Assembly (NCBI GenBank): GCA_022592435.1
Contig: JABYQS010000251.1
Span: 1 to 43,234 of the forward strand
DNA from: Cerioporus squamosus
Lineage: Eukaryota > Basidiomycota > Agaricomycetes > Polyporales > Polyporaceae
DNA length: 43,234 bases
Reading direction: 5' to 3'
The notes below the pieces were generated by a model, which was not told where the DNA came from, ran no database searches, and saw only the letters and a list, made by a program, of their open reading frames with translations. How positions within the stretch are numbered: the first letter of the stretch is position 1; every line of letters starts with the position of its first letter. Of the stretch, positions 1-9,468 are shown piece by piece. Both the position numbers and the translations under genes were made by a program.

Positions 1-1182
1 GATCGGAGGCCCGGATCCCGAGGTACTTACTAGAGGCTCGTCGTGAGTCCTATACAGTCATTGCGTCGGCGACGAAACCAGGCTCTAGAGTTTGGATGGT
101 TGGACTCCTGCAGAATCCAGCATAATGTAGCAGGGTTACGTGCGCTCGCAGGAGAGACAGGCAGGAGAAACAGTTGGTGTAAGTTGCTGTGAACTATGGC
201 AGGAGCGAGCGCATATCTCTCCAGCTTCGAAAACACTCAGCCTGGCACAGCCACTGTGCGGGAAGAGGAAGGTAACCAGTTACAGCTGTTTGCAGAGGTC
301 GTGGCCAGGCGCCGATTGCACAGCACGCGTTGTGCACAAAAGATTCAGAAATTCAGAAAATCTGAACGAGTCGTTCGCCACTTTCTTCTGACTAGGACTA
401 CTCTGGGAGATGCAGAAAGCTTACAGGAGTATGTACGGAGCGTCAGAAATGCGGAGAGCGCAGAAGATGAGCGAGTATCGCGATATCGTCCACGGGCGCT
501 TACGATCGTCCCTGGGGCTTGTGGAAGTTATGCATGCTCACGCGTCCCAAGCCTTCGCAGCACCTCGGAGAGCATTCAATCATATACTTACGGCTTTGAT
601 GTACGCTTGACCAAGTTTTGGTGGAGTCTGGAGGGGCGGAAACACCCTGAACACCCCTACAGATGAGCAGTGACCTGGCATTACTATCTCCGCATTACGG
701 GCGCGCTGCGACTCAGAAAAAGTTGGAACAGGTCGAGGGCGCATGTCATAGCATGATGGAGTGGCGTAGCATGTATATACTGGTGTTGTTGTCCTACGGA
801 CGAATTTTCTCAATATCGTGAATAATACGCGTCAAAAGTGTGTGCGCGTCAGTCGGAGTTGGGCGGACACGACTTCTGCAAACAGCTGTAACCAATGTTG
901 AACTCTAGGATCGCTGTCAGAGCCCGCCGCCGCCGCCGCCTTCATTTGCCGGCAACGGGAACGTTAATGAGGATGCGCTACGAGTCAATACATACCTTTG
1001 CACGACACCATGGATGGCAGTCTGGCCGACACATGCATCACGTTCTGTGAAACGCCGATACGTATTTGATTCACTACAGGATAGCAGGTCGGTCAAGCTA
1101 TCAAGGCGCCAGCCGACACAGCTCGGGGATCAGGAGGGAATCTGGGAGGAGGGGCAGCGATGTGGAGAAGTTCTTGCTTCAT
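1..1182. other. Region without recognised gene, left of the LINE
   Basis: No open frame here resembles a known protein. The longest plus-strand frame (196-666) has no domain I recognise and overlaps others of similar length. A (CCG)n tract lies at 923-940. The region is host DNA into which the LINE inserted: its right edge holds the left copy of the LINE target-site duplication. Confidence 0.5.
923..940. repeat. (CCG)n microsatellite
   Basis: About six tandem CCG units are visible. The tract lies outside any supported gene. Confidence 0.85.
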
Positions 1183-1196
1183 AGAGAGCAGATATG
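1183..1196. repeat. LINE target-site duplication, left copy
   Basis: AGAGAGCAGATATG occurs here and again, identically, at 9455-9468, right after the A-rich tail of the LINE. A perfect 14-bp direct repeat flanking a 5'-truncated, tailed element is the hallmark of target-primed reverse transcription. The ATG inside it is target DNA and not a LINE start codon. Confidence 0.88.
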
Positions 1197-1708
1197 CTTG
1201 GCATGGAGCTGCTGCGCCAGGAGCGTCGCTGTACTCGAAGGGCGTCCATTGCGCTGGACAATATGGCAGCCATACAGGCCTCCACGCTACGTTCTCCCGC
1301 CGCTGGACGCTATCTCACTGACCTGTTTCACGAACAGGTTCAAGCCCTTCGAGTAGATCGACCCGACCTGCGCATCACTCTCCGGTGGGTGCCCGGACAC
1401 AGCGACATCGATGGCAACGAGGCCGCCGATGAAGCAGCGAAGGCAGCTGCGTGTGGGCAGTCCTCGCCAGCCCCGCAGCTCCCGAAGGCGCTCCGCAAGC
1501 CTCTCCCGCTCAGTGCCTCACGAGCGCGGCAGAACTACCAGATGGAGCTCGACCGGCGCGCGCAACTTCGCTGGCGGACTTCTCAGCGCGGCATCCGGAT
1601 GGCCGAGATCGACCGCTCAATGCCGTCTAAGAAGTACACCAAATTGGTCGCCAATCTCCCTCGTCGTCATGCGAACCTCCTTCTCCAGCTCCGCGTCAAC
1701 CACGTCCC
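1197..1708 (+). pseudogene. LINE ORF2 fragment: RNase H domain, 5' part
   Basis: The frame in register with 1194 encodes the C-terminal half of a LINE RNase H. ALDNMAAIQA carries one acidic catalytic residue, and RWVPGHSDIDGNEAADEAAK (about 1383-1442) is the classical His and last-Asp block. A basic linker follows, ending at LRVNHV before the transposon inverted repeat begins. The fragment is cut on the left by reverse-transcription truncation and on the right by the insertion. After the border the frame runs only to a stop at about 1739 inside the transposon end. It joins the 8542-8827 fragment without a frameshift once the insert and one 8-bp duplication copy are subtracted. It is not functional on its own. 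Confidence 0.85.
1701..1708. repeat. 8-bp target-site duplication of the DNA transposon, left copy
   Basis: CACGTCCC lies directly before the terminal inverted repeat and recurs at 8534-8541 directly after the other end. Eight-base duplications are made by P, hAT, Merlin and KDZ-type transposases. The sequence belongs to LINE codons for His-Val-Pro, which confirms it as target DNA. Confidence 0.9.
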
Positions 1709-1742
1709 AGGACCCCCGAAAGTCCCCCTACCGCCCTGATAC
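1709..1742 (+). repeat. Left terminal inverted repeat of the DNA transposon
   Basis: It begins AGGACCCCCGAAAG, identical for 14 bases to the reverse complement of the right end. A less conserved stretch of about 10 bases follows, then GCCCTGATAC against GGCCTGATAC. The outermost repeat is 34 bp and imperfect. Its outer border abuts the 8-bp duplication. Confidence 0.85.
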
Positions 1743-1746
1743 TGGG

Positions 1747-1885
1747 TTCGGACCAATTCGGTCCTCGCAAGGGCGTATGGCCTGATCTAGTCCGGACCAA
1801 AGCCGACTCACGGGCTTCAGACAGCTTGATCTGTGGTCCGGACCAGAGCAATCGAGGCGGAAGGTCTGATTCGCCGTCCGGACCA
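1747..1885 (+). repeat. Left subterminal repeats, TCCGGACCA type
   Basis: Copies begin at 1747 (TTCGGACCAA, variant), 1791, 1837 and 1877, spaced 40-46 bp apart. Three contain the exact palindrome GTCCGGAC, and the 1836 copy extends to TGGTCCGGACCA. Clustered subterminal repeats usually bind the transposase. They lie outside the coding region and upstream of the gene start, so they could also affect its transcription. Confidence 0.75.
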
Positions 1886-2162
1886 GCGCTTCTTGTAGCG
1901 GAGTATCGGAAGTCATGTCCGTAGTAATAAGGCATAAGCAAAATTTGATCGGAGCTTGACAAAGTGTAGCCCATACTTAGTTCCAGAACAGCAAAGTCAA
2001 TCAATACTTTGTTTTGTCGCGTAGACCAACAGTCTACACAACGCCACCTTGATGTCACTTAGCCCAACTTATTAAGCATGCAGGTTAATAATTTTTAAGC
2101 AGCTACGCAGAGAAAACGGACGATTCTGTACTCTGAAAATCCATCTCTGCCTCATCTCACTC

Positions 2163-5100
2163 ATGTCCTTAGACTCGCGGGAGTCCTCACCTGAACCACA
2201 CCTCTCTCCTGAGCGATGGATTGGCTGCGGCAAGCAGTGGCCAGAGTCGGCGACCGCTGTCCAGGGCGAACTGTCAAGGCTCTACAACAGTCGCTTTGCA
2301 CCGCCAGCGAAGTACGACATAGACAACCTGTACGATGTCAAGATGTCAGTCTCGAAGCTTGTCAGCGCGACGTTCCGGAAGCAGAGCAAGTCAATTACTC
2401 ACTTCAAGGCGTCCGCGTACTTCTCGCGGGACTGCGCGAATGCCAATCCGGATACCGACGATAACGCGCCTGTTCCCGCGTCGCCATTGCTCGACAAGTT
2501 GAAGATAGCCTCTGGTCAGGCGATGCTTGATGGGGCGCAGTCGATCCTACATCCCGAGTCCCCTACCCACCGGTATCCACTCTGGATCTTGACGTACTGG
2601 TTGCGCATGTGCGACATCCTCACACTCCGGGCGTCCTGGGCGGGCTGTTGCTCGTGGCTGTCAAAACAAACCCGAGATCCGGTTGCATCAACAGTCTTCG
2701 AGACGGCCATCCAACACCTCGAGACATTGCCCTGCAACGTGCCAACGTCAGCCCTGGGACGAGTTGCTATCCATACCTCGGACTTCTTGCAGTTCATCTC
2801 AGACCGGTGGCTCTCCGACGAGCACGTCAACCTCATGGTGGCCCACATCAACAGACGGTTGCAGGAAGCCCCGGAGCTTGCTGCTCGAGTCGAGGTACGC
2901 AATACCACCATGTCGCTTATGCTTCGGAAGGCGAAGGACGAGGCATTCTACGACGCCTCCTCGCCGCGGTACCTCAATCTGCTCGAGACGAAGCTCGGTC
3001 CAAAGCCGCGCTGTGTCCTGTACTTCCCGGTGTACCTACCTGAGTATCACCACTGGATAACAATCCGCGTCAACTTCTTCCGCAACGAGATATCGTATGG
3101 TGAGTCACAAGCCCTTACAGAAAATTAATGCATACTCACACGATGTTCGACAGCCGATTCACTTGGGCAGGCGATCCCCAGTCCGAAGGAGATCCTTGAA
3201 CGCACCCGGTGGTGGGCCTCAAAGCGTTTCACCGGGAAGTTCAAGGTGATCGGTCACAAACTGTCGATAGGCCGTCAGCTAGACGGTTACTCATGTGGTA
3301 TCTGTGCAATCAATGCGATGACTCACGACATCTTCGGTGATGCGCTGTGGTCCGACGAGAAGAAAGCTCTTCACCGCGTCCGCTGGTTCAACATTGTGTG
3401 TGAGGAACATATCAAGTGGGAGGTCAGTAGAGCCTCCGACATACGCTAGACTTGTAATGCTTACCATGCACTGTGGACAGACTTCTCATGGCAAGACGGA
3501 CGTCCCCGACGAGCCAAATAGCAGGGCAGGAGACGTTCCGGCCGATGAGGGGCGAACTGAGCTCCCTTCCGGAGCTCCTACCACTATCCCACCGAGCTCC
3601 AGGTCTTCGCCATGTCCTAGCTCTCCACTTCTTCGCCCTACCTCTCCCTTGTCCTCATCCTGCCCTAGTTCCCCTCCCGGCCCTCAGTCTGCCCATGTGC
3701 CCGCGTCAGCCTCGTTCAAGGTGTCATCGGAACAGCGCTCACCCAGCACGGAGACATCAAACGTGTCCAGGAGACGTCTTGAGAAGCCGACACTAGAGTC
3801 TTTCTGGCGTCAGGGCGGCAGCACTAGGTCGGATTCACCTGGAGCCAGAGCCGGGGCCAAGCGCAAGCAGTCGGATCGTGACGTGAGCGATGATGAGGAC
3901 GGTGGGAGTAGCAGCGAGAGCGACGAGCTTGGAAGGGATGACGGCGAGGGCACGAAGAGTAGCGACGATGAAGACAGCGACGACAAGGACGGCGATGATG
4001 CGAGGAGTTCAAGCACGCATATGAAGGTCAAGAAGAACACCGTGGTCGACTGGGCGTCCTCGGGGCGTCACGCAGCTGCAGGCGCCGTGGGAGTGTCACG
4101 CTCCAACAGGCATTCTGTTGCTTTGAACGACCTCGCCCGCAAAGGTCTCTTGACGGCAGACCCAGTGAAGCTCGCGAGATTCAAGAAGAAAATCTGTGAC
4201 GTCGACGATCGTTGCGAGTTTCGAGAGCCTGATGTCGGGAAGACCGTTCACCACCTCCCCTGCAACACTCCCATCCAGATGAAGGCCCAGTACGACACCT
4301 CTCATTGGAAGCGGCACAAGAAGACGTGCAGAGGTCACCCTCCTTTGAAGCGTCCGAGAGTCGATTCTGGCAAGAACGCGAACCTACTCCACATGTTCGC
4401 CCGTTCCACAGCGGCTTCTACCGGTTCACGCTCGAAGGCTGCTCTCCCAGCTCTGCCTCCACCCCCGGCAGTCGAGCTTGTTCCCTGCCCTGGACTTTCT
4501 GCCGAGAAGTACCCCTCCGTCGAGCAGTACCTATGCCGCACCGGTGCACTAGGCGGTGGGGCGCGCTCCCTGACCGTGATCGCTGCTGAGAAGTATGGGA
4601 AACCGTACAAGCTTTTGACCCACACACAGAAGAAGCAGGTTCGCCTCATTCAGCGACATGAATGGAGGTGGCGGAACGAACATGGGCTTGGAAAGGTGTA
4701 TGCATTAGGGACTTGCCAGAAGAACATCTCTGTGCACGTCGGAGAGGAGCCTTTGCCTTGCGCTGGCTGCGATAGGATCCTCCATTGCAAGGCGTTCCAG
4801 AATCTCACGAGGAAGCCCATCCCTACCGACGCCAATCGTCAGTGCAACAACGATGAATACAAGAACCTAAAGCTCGTTGAACTCTACGGCAAGTTCTCCG
4901 GATTGAGCAAGATACTCGAGTGCCCAGTGAGTGTACTAGAATGCGGTTGTGTGTGATTATAAAGCTTACATGTACCATTACTTGCAGGACCCTTCGCGAT
5001 CACCGTTCATTCAGTTTGCGCTTGGCGCACTTGACGGTAGTTTTAAAGACGAGGTCTTCATCGGGCTCATCGAGGCCATCATGGTCAAGAAGGACAAGAT

Positions 5101-8100
5101 CACTCGAGGTGTCGGGATGCAAGGCTTCAAATACGCCCCCGCTTTCGACGAATTCATGCAGCTCATCAATGTGCACAGTCCAAAGGCTTACCGGTTCATA
5201 ACCAAACACATTCCAGGGCGCACCCAGCGCAGTATTCAGTACGTCCCTTCGCTTTTGTTGACTCTGATTACCACAATGAATACTAATCTTCCCAGGCATA
5301 ACGAGGCGTTGCGACCTCGATTCCCCATAGGGATCTCACAGCGGACCTTCGAGATCGCTGTTGAGTACCTCAACATGCTCGAATACACCGGTCCCGTTGG
5401 CCTGAGCGCCGATGACACCAAGCTCGTGCCAGGCTTCGATCCTGTGTTCGACAAGCAACGGAACGGGTTCGTGATCCTGGGAGGCATAGGCGACCCGCTT
5501 CCAGTCGCAAACCCAGAAGAGCTGACCGCCGCAATCGCTGCTGGGAAAATCGAGAAGGCCGAGAAGGTGTGTGACCATGCTATCTACTCATGCAATCATC
5601 AACTGACTGTAGAATCGTCATCCAGTTGCGACTCTGGGTCATGAGCATCCCACTTCCCGGTGCCTCTCCACTCATACTCGCTGCGATGGGTGTCGGCAAC
5701 AAGACGTCGGCTTCGTTCCTCTGGGAGAACCACCAGCGCATCTTGACAGGTCTATGCGACGCCGATATCAACGTTATTTCCTCCGCTGCCGACGGCGCGA
5801 CCACCGAGCACGCTATGCAAGAGTTCCTTGAACAAACAGCCACGGACAAACTACGTTACTCCGTTGCTCACCCGGCATGGGATACAACACTCGTTCTCGA
5901 CATTCCGTGCTTCGGTCCCCAGAAGCAGCCCATCGTCCCCGTGCAGGACGCTCGTCATGCTCTGAAGACCCTCAGGAACACTATCTACACGGGCTGCCGT
6001 CTGCTCACGATGGGCCCCGAAGTCGTTCTCTACTCCCACGCACGACGGATGGCGGAAGAGAACGGTCCGTTGTATATGCGGGACGTCGAGAAGGTCGATC
6101 GCCAAGACGACAATGCTGCCGCACGTCTCTTCTCTGGTGATGCTCTCGAGTGGCTGAGCAGTCATGACGAGGAATCGCACCGCGGGACTGCGGTCTACCT
6201 GTTCGTATATGGCGAGCTGGTTGACGCGCACATCGGCCGCACTGTGGACTTGGCCGAACGCCTCAAGATGTGCTTTTGTGCCGAGTTCTTCACAGACCTC
6301 TGGGAGGTGTTCCTCCGCCGGGCCGGTTACTCCAAGTCGCGTCACTTTCTGTCTCACCAAGCGGCTGCTATAGTCCGGCGACTGTCGCGCAGCTACGTCC
6401 AGTTGCTCTACCTCTTCCGCGACCATCTTGGTGGGCAATTCCCCCTTCTCCCATGGCTGCTATCTTCGGAACCATGCGAGCACTCGTTCGGCATCTCACG
6501 GCTCATCATCGAGGACTTCAAGATGCTACAGTTCTATTACATGATTCCGAAAATCACCGCTCAGATCCGTTCGAAGATATTCACCACCTATCACGGCGAT
6601 GCAAAGGCCCGTGCAAGCGGCTACCATCACTCCTACACCGACTCTCGTGGCGTCGACCTTGCCGTATTGCGGCAGTTCCCTTCGGACTGCGAAATCGCCT
6701 CTATCCTTGAGGTTGCGTATGAAGAGGCCCTTAGTCTATGGGCTCTTCTGGGTGTGTCGCCATCGGAACTGGATCCCAAGCTCAGCTCTCCGAGCTATGG
6801 CTTGTCCGAGGAGACTGACGGTGTAGTAGCATCCGCTGAGGACGACGACTCAGACACGGAGTCCCTATCCGACTGGGGAAGTGAGTTCAATGATGATGAA
6901 GTGACTGAGCGATTGCTCGACGACGTCATTGCCGAGCTTGAACACTTACCGATGGACTTTGTGACCGAGGACCAGATCATGAAGTTGACGTACACAGCCA
7001 TATCCCTCGCGGTCGATGATGGCATTCGTATGTGCGTATCCCAATTCACAAGTTCTGCTGTATCATGACTGAACACGACCCAATAGCAACTCCTTGCCAG
7101 AGCCTTCGGAGGAGGACGCTGAAGATTGGCTCTCTCAGGCCGCAGATACGATCGCTGCGGTTCTCAAGGACAGTGCTTCGAAGTCTCCAGACTCCGCGCC
7201 TCAAGATCAAGCCAGCACGGCAATTCTCGATTCAAGTGCTGATATGTCTGAGCTGGTCAAGATCAGGCGGCAGCACCAGACCCTCCAAGCAGCCGGTGGT
7301 GTGCGTGTTCGTCAGGGAAAGGAGGCCGCCAGTGCTTCTGAGTCAGACTCGCAATCTCACGGTAGTGTGGAGGTCAAGGAGGCTCGTCACGAAGTCCTGC
7401 GCAAGTTTCAGGGGATTCTCAAGGATCACCAGCCTGAGAATCATGGGCCTGCTCTCAAACGACTATCACGCTGGACCGGGACGGGGACAAGTGCACCGGG
7501 GAATAGTGCGAATGCAGAGCAAGCTGCCAAGACACGGTCTTCCAAGGTATGGAGCTCTCTGTTTCTTTTGATGGAAGAACCGCTCACATACTACTTACTC
7601 CTTCAGCAATTGAGCCGTCGTCGAGACATATACAAGCAGTACCTCCCCGAAGGCTTCGATCACTTGCACCAGGGGCGTGTGACCAAGATGACTCCGCTCA
7701 CCTCACCTCCTGGCAGCAATGATCCTGCTTTGAACCCGGAAGGCTTTGCGTACATCCTGCTTGATGGGCAGATCCGGCTAGGCCGAGGTGAGCATTGATT
7801 GTGCTGAATCTCGTTGCACACAATTGACTGTAACCGTCCTCATCATCTACTAGTTCTGAGTGTTTACACAAGAGGCGGCGGCAAGCATGGCCGGCATGGA
7901 TGGGTACGCGCTGTCGAATCCATCACCGCGGCCTCGTACATCGCAGTTCAGGTGTACGACTATGCCCATGGACGACAGTTCTGCATGACGTCGAACCTTC
8001 GGATGGCGCGTTGTCGCCGGAAGTCGTATGCGCTGATCGATCCCAACTTGGTCCTTTGCAAGACACGCCACCCTCCGAAGCCCGTCCGAGGCGATCTTCA

Positions 8101-8239
8101 TGTAACGCTCGAAGATGCACAGGATTTCACACAACTCAAGGCGGTGCTTGCCACGCTGCACGCCGTCGTGAAGGAGCTCAAGAAGAAGAAGAAGGGTACA
8201 AAGGGGGCGCAGGACGAGCAAGAGGACGAGGACGAGTAA
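2163..8239 (+). CDS. Ulp1-like (C48) protease fused to a P-element-like transposase
   Basis: Proposed exons: 2163-3099, 3154-3422, 3481-4926, 4988-5238, 5296-5568, 5613-7027, 7101-7546, 7607-7787 and 7854-8239. They sum to 5604 bases, 1867 residues plus stop, with no internal stop. Residues about 205-400 are a Ulp1/SENP SUMO-type protease: RWLSDEHVNL, His297-Trp, Asp314, then QLDGYSCG with Gln354 and Cys360. An acidic, Ser-rich linker follows. Next comes a degenerate zinc finger ending WKRHKKTC, then CAGCDRILHC (Cys829, 832, 839). The C-terminal half resembles P/THAP9 RNase H folds: SADDTKL (D1007 or D1008), DGATTEH, QDARHALKTLRN (D1171) and CEHSFGISR (E1348). The tail is Lys- then Glu/Asp-rich. 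The protein presumably acts in the nucleus. Exon 6/7 junctions are ambiguous (7032/7086 also keeps frame), and the fifth intron is very short (44 bp). Two separate genes remain possible, but the frame continuity favours one polyprotein. Confidence 0.78.
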
Positions 8240-8296
8240 GGCGGGCATGTTCTATTCGACTGAATACATAATACGTAGTGTGCGCGTAATGCCGCG

Positions 8297-8476
8297 TCCG
8301 GACTTCCTGACATCTGTGCGTTCAGTTCACGCACCGGCCACGAGGGAGATTCTGCACACCAGAGAATAGAATACGGGTTAGTGGAGGCCTAATGCCTCGT
8401 CCAGACCAATCTGAGGGTCCTCGGGGAGCCGCATCCCCAATCCGGACCAATCCTGGAGGAGGAGCTGTCCGGACCA
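8297..8476 (+). repeat. Right subterminal repeats, TCCGGACCA type
   Basis: Copies start at 8297 (TCCGGACTT), 8400 (TCCAGACCA), 8441 and 8468. Two contain exact GTCCGGAC. The 8400 copy is followed by a GGTCCTCG-type stretch, as is the 1747 copy at the left end, so the repeat unit is longer than the palindromic core. Confidence 0.72.
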
Positions 8477-8499
8477 CAGTCCAAAATTCCGGCTCGCAG

Positions 8500-8533
8500 G
8501 TATCAGGCCCTCATGGGCGCTTTCGGGGGTCCT
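8500..8533 (-). repeat. Right terminal inverted repeat of the DNA transposon
   Basis: Read on the minus strand from 8533, it starts AGGACCCCCGAAAG and ends CCTGATAC, mirroring 1709-1742 with about nine mismatches in 34 bases. The LINE sequence resumes right outside with the second CACGTCCC copy. Confidence 0.85.
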
Positions 8534-8541
8534 CACGTCCC
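8534..8541. repeat. 8-bp target-site duplication of the DNA transposon, right copy
   Basis: Second copy of CACGTCCC, in the same reading frame of the LINE ORF as the copy at 1701-1708. It shows no mismatch, which argues for a recent insertion. Confidence 0.9.
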
Positions 8542-8827
8542 CTTGCAGACCTACCTCGAGCGCATCAAGAAGACGATCAGTCGTACCTGCCCCACCTGTG
8601 GCGAGGCCGCCGAAACCGTGCAGCACTTCCTCCTCTACTGTCCGACTTACTCTCTCCACCGCGCCATCCACTTCCGCCCTCTCGGTTTCACTGGTCGTAC
8701 ATTGTCGGTCCTCCTCAACAGCAAGGACGGCCTCTGGCCGCTCTTCGATTTCGTCAATGCAACCGGACGCTTCCGCAGTGTCTTCGGAGAACTAGCAGCG
8801 CCGCCCAGCGACGACGACGAAGACTGA
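8542..8827 (+). pseudogene. LINE ORF2 fragment: C-terminal zinc knuckle
   Basis: This continues the LINE frame interrupted at 1708. It encodes LQTYLERIKK, then a knuckle CPTCGEAAETVQHFLLYCP with spacing C-x2-C-x7-H-x4-C, then a 60-residue tail ending in an acidic run and TGA at 8825-8827. The knuckle after RNase H is typical of Tad-like LINE ORF2 proteins. It has no start of its own and no catalytic part, so it is a remnant. Confidence 0.83.
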
Positions 8828-9410
8828 GCTTCTCCTCCTCTCGTCCTCTTTTGCTCGCTGATATATATATATATATATATTTTACCTCTCACTGTTTCTT
8901 GCAGGTCCCTTTTCTCTCGCGGCAGTCTGACTTGTGTATGTTTCTCTTGCTTGTTGTATGGCCACGTCGGCGGCGCACTCCTGCACAGGAGATGGGGGAG
9001 TTCGGACGCGGGGCGGGGACGCCTTTGCTCGCGTACACCTGCCGCCTCAAAGAGGCATAGACCCAACGGAGCATTGCCGTCGAAAAAAGGGGCGGCAGGT
9101 TTAGAACCTACTCTCCTGCCTTCAATGGCCAGGTGCAGTGAACGCTTAGCCGATGGGGGGCCTTAGTATAGCTCACATTTCTCTCTCTCATCGCTTCTCC
9201 ATTCCTGGTCTCTCGCATTGCCTCCTACCTACACTACAGCCCACTTACTCTAATGGCTCGTCGCACTGCCCCGACATCTCTCCCTCCCCACCTCCCCCCC
9301 CTACTCTGGTATAGCGTACCCCCACACCCCCAGCCCAGTTGCACGTTGTAGTTACTTTGTAGTGTTCCACCTACCATAGGGCTCTGCCCTCAAGGGCAAT
9401 AAACGAGGAT

Positions 9411-9411
<1 letters not shown>
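8828..9411 (+). other. LINE 3' untranslated region
   Basis: Non-coding stretch between the LINE stop codon and its tail. It contains an (AT)10 run at 8861-8880. Near the end, the inverted pair TGCCC-TCAA-GGGCA (9385-9398) overlaps an AATAAA signal at 9398-9403, a few bases before the GAAA tail. Such 3' hairpins can be what the LINE reverse transcriptase recognises; that role is inferred. Short frames here are not supported as genes. Confidence 0.65.
8861..8880. repeat. (AT)10 microsatellite in the LINE 3' UTR
   Basis: Ten uninterrupted AT units follow the LINE stop codon by about 33 bases. Confidence 0.9.

Positions 9412-9454
<43 letters not shown>
9412..9454 (+). repeat. (GAAA)n tail of the LINE
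   Basis: About eleven GAAA units close the element and run directly into the right target-site duplication. A simple-repeat tail in place of pure poly(A) is common among LINEs. Confidence 0.88.
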
Positions 9455-9457
<3 letters not shown>

Positions 9458-9468
9458 GAGCAGATATG
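9455..9468. repeat. LINE target-site duplication, right copy
   Basis: Identical to 1183-1196 over 14 bases. The flanks then differ (TTGGGCG here, CTTGGCATG at the left), marking where host DNA resumes. Confidence 0.88.

Larger units (their letters stand above)
1709..8533 (+). mobile_element. P-element-like DNA transposon encoding a Ulp1 protease-transposase fusion
   Basis: This 6825-bp element sits inside the LINE. Its borders are fixed by an 8-bp duplication (CACGTCCC), 34-bp imperfect inverted repeats and exact restoration of the interrupted LINE frame. Terminal regions carry several copies of GTCCGGAC, probable transposase-binding sites. One nine-exon gene (2163-8239) fills it. All exons stay in frame, splice sites are canonical and both ends are present, so the copy may be autonomous. 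The P-like assignment rests on the motifs around the proposed acidic triad and on the duplication length. KDZ was considered and set aside because its signature motifs are not visible. A still unnamed lineage is possible. Confidence 0.82.
1197..9454 (+). mobile_element. 5'-truncated Tad-like LINE retrotransposon, split by a nested DNA transposon
   Basis: The element keeps only the 3' part of a non-LTR retrotransposon: the end of an RNase H domain, a zinc knuckle, a 3' UTR and a (GAAA)n tail. LINE sequence occupies 1197-1708 and 8542-9454, and everything between is a later DNA transposon plus its duplication. Reverse transcriptase and endonuclease regions are absent, so the copy is dead on arrival, as is usual for LINEs. 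The RNase H followed by a C-terminal knuckle matches the Tad group common in basidiomycetes; this assignment is by motif order only. Confidence 0.85.

Noticed and set aside
1709..8533. KDZ (Kyakuja-Dileera-Zisupton) assignment for the nested transposon
   Set aside because: An 8-bp duplication and a Ulp1 protease fit, but the KDZ signature blocks I know (such as the Asp-Ile-Ala-Cys type motif) are not in the protein, while P-type motifs are.
1709..8533. hAT assignment for the nested transposon
   Set aside because: hAT also makes 8-bp duplications, but no BED finger or C-terminal hAT dimerisation motif is visible and the terminal bases do not look like hAT ends.
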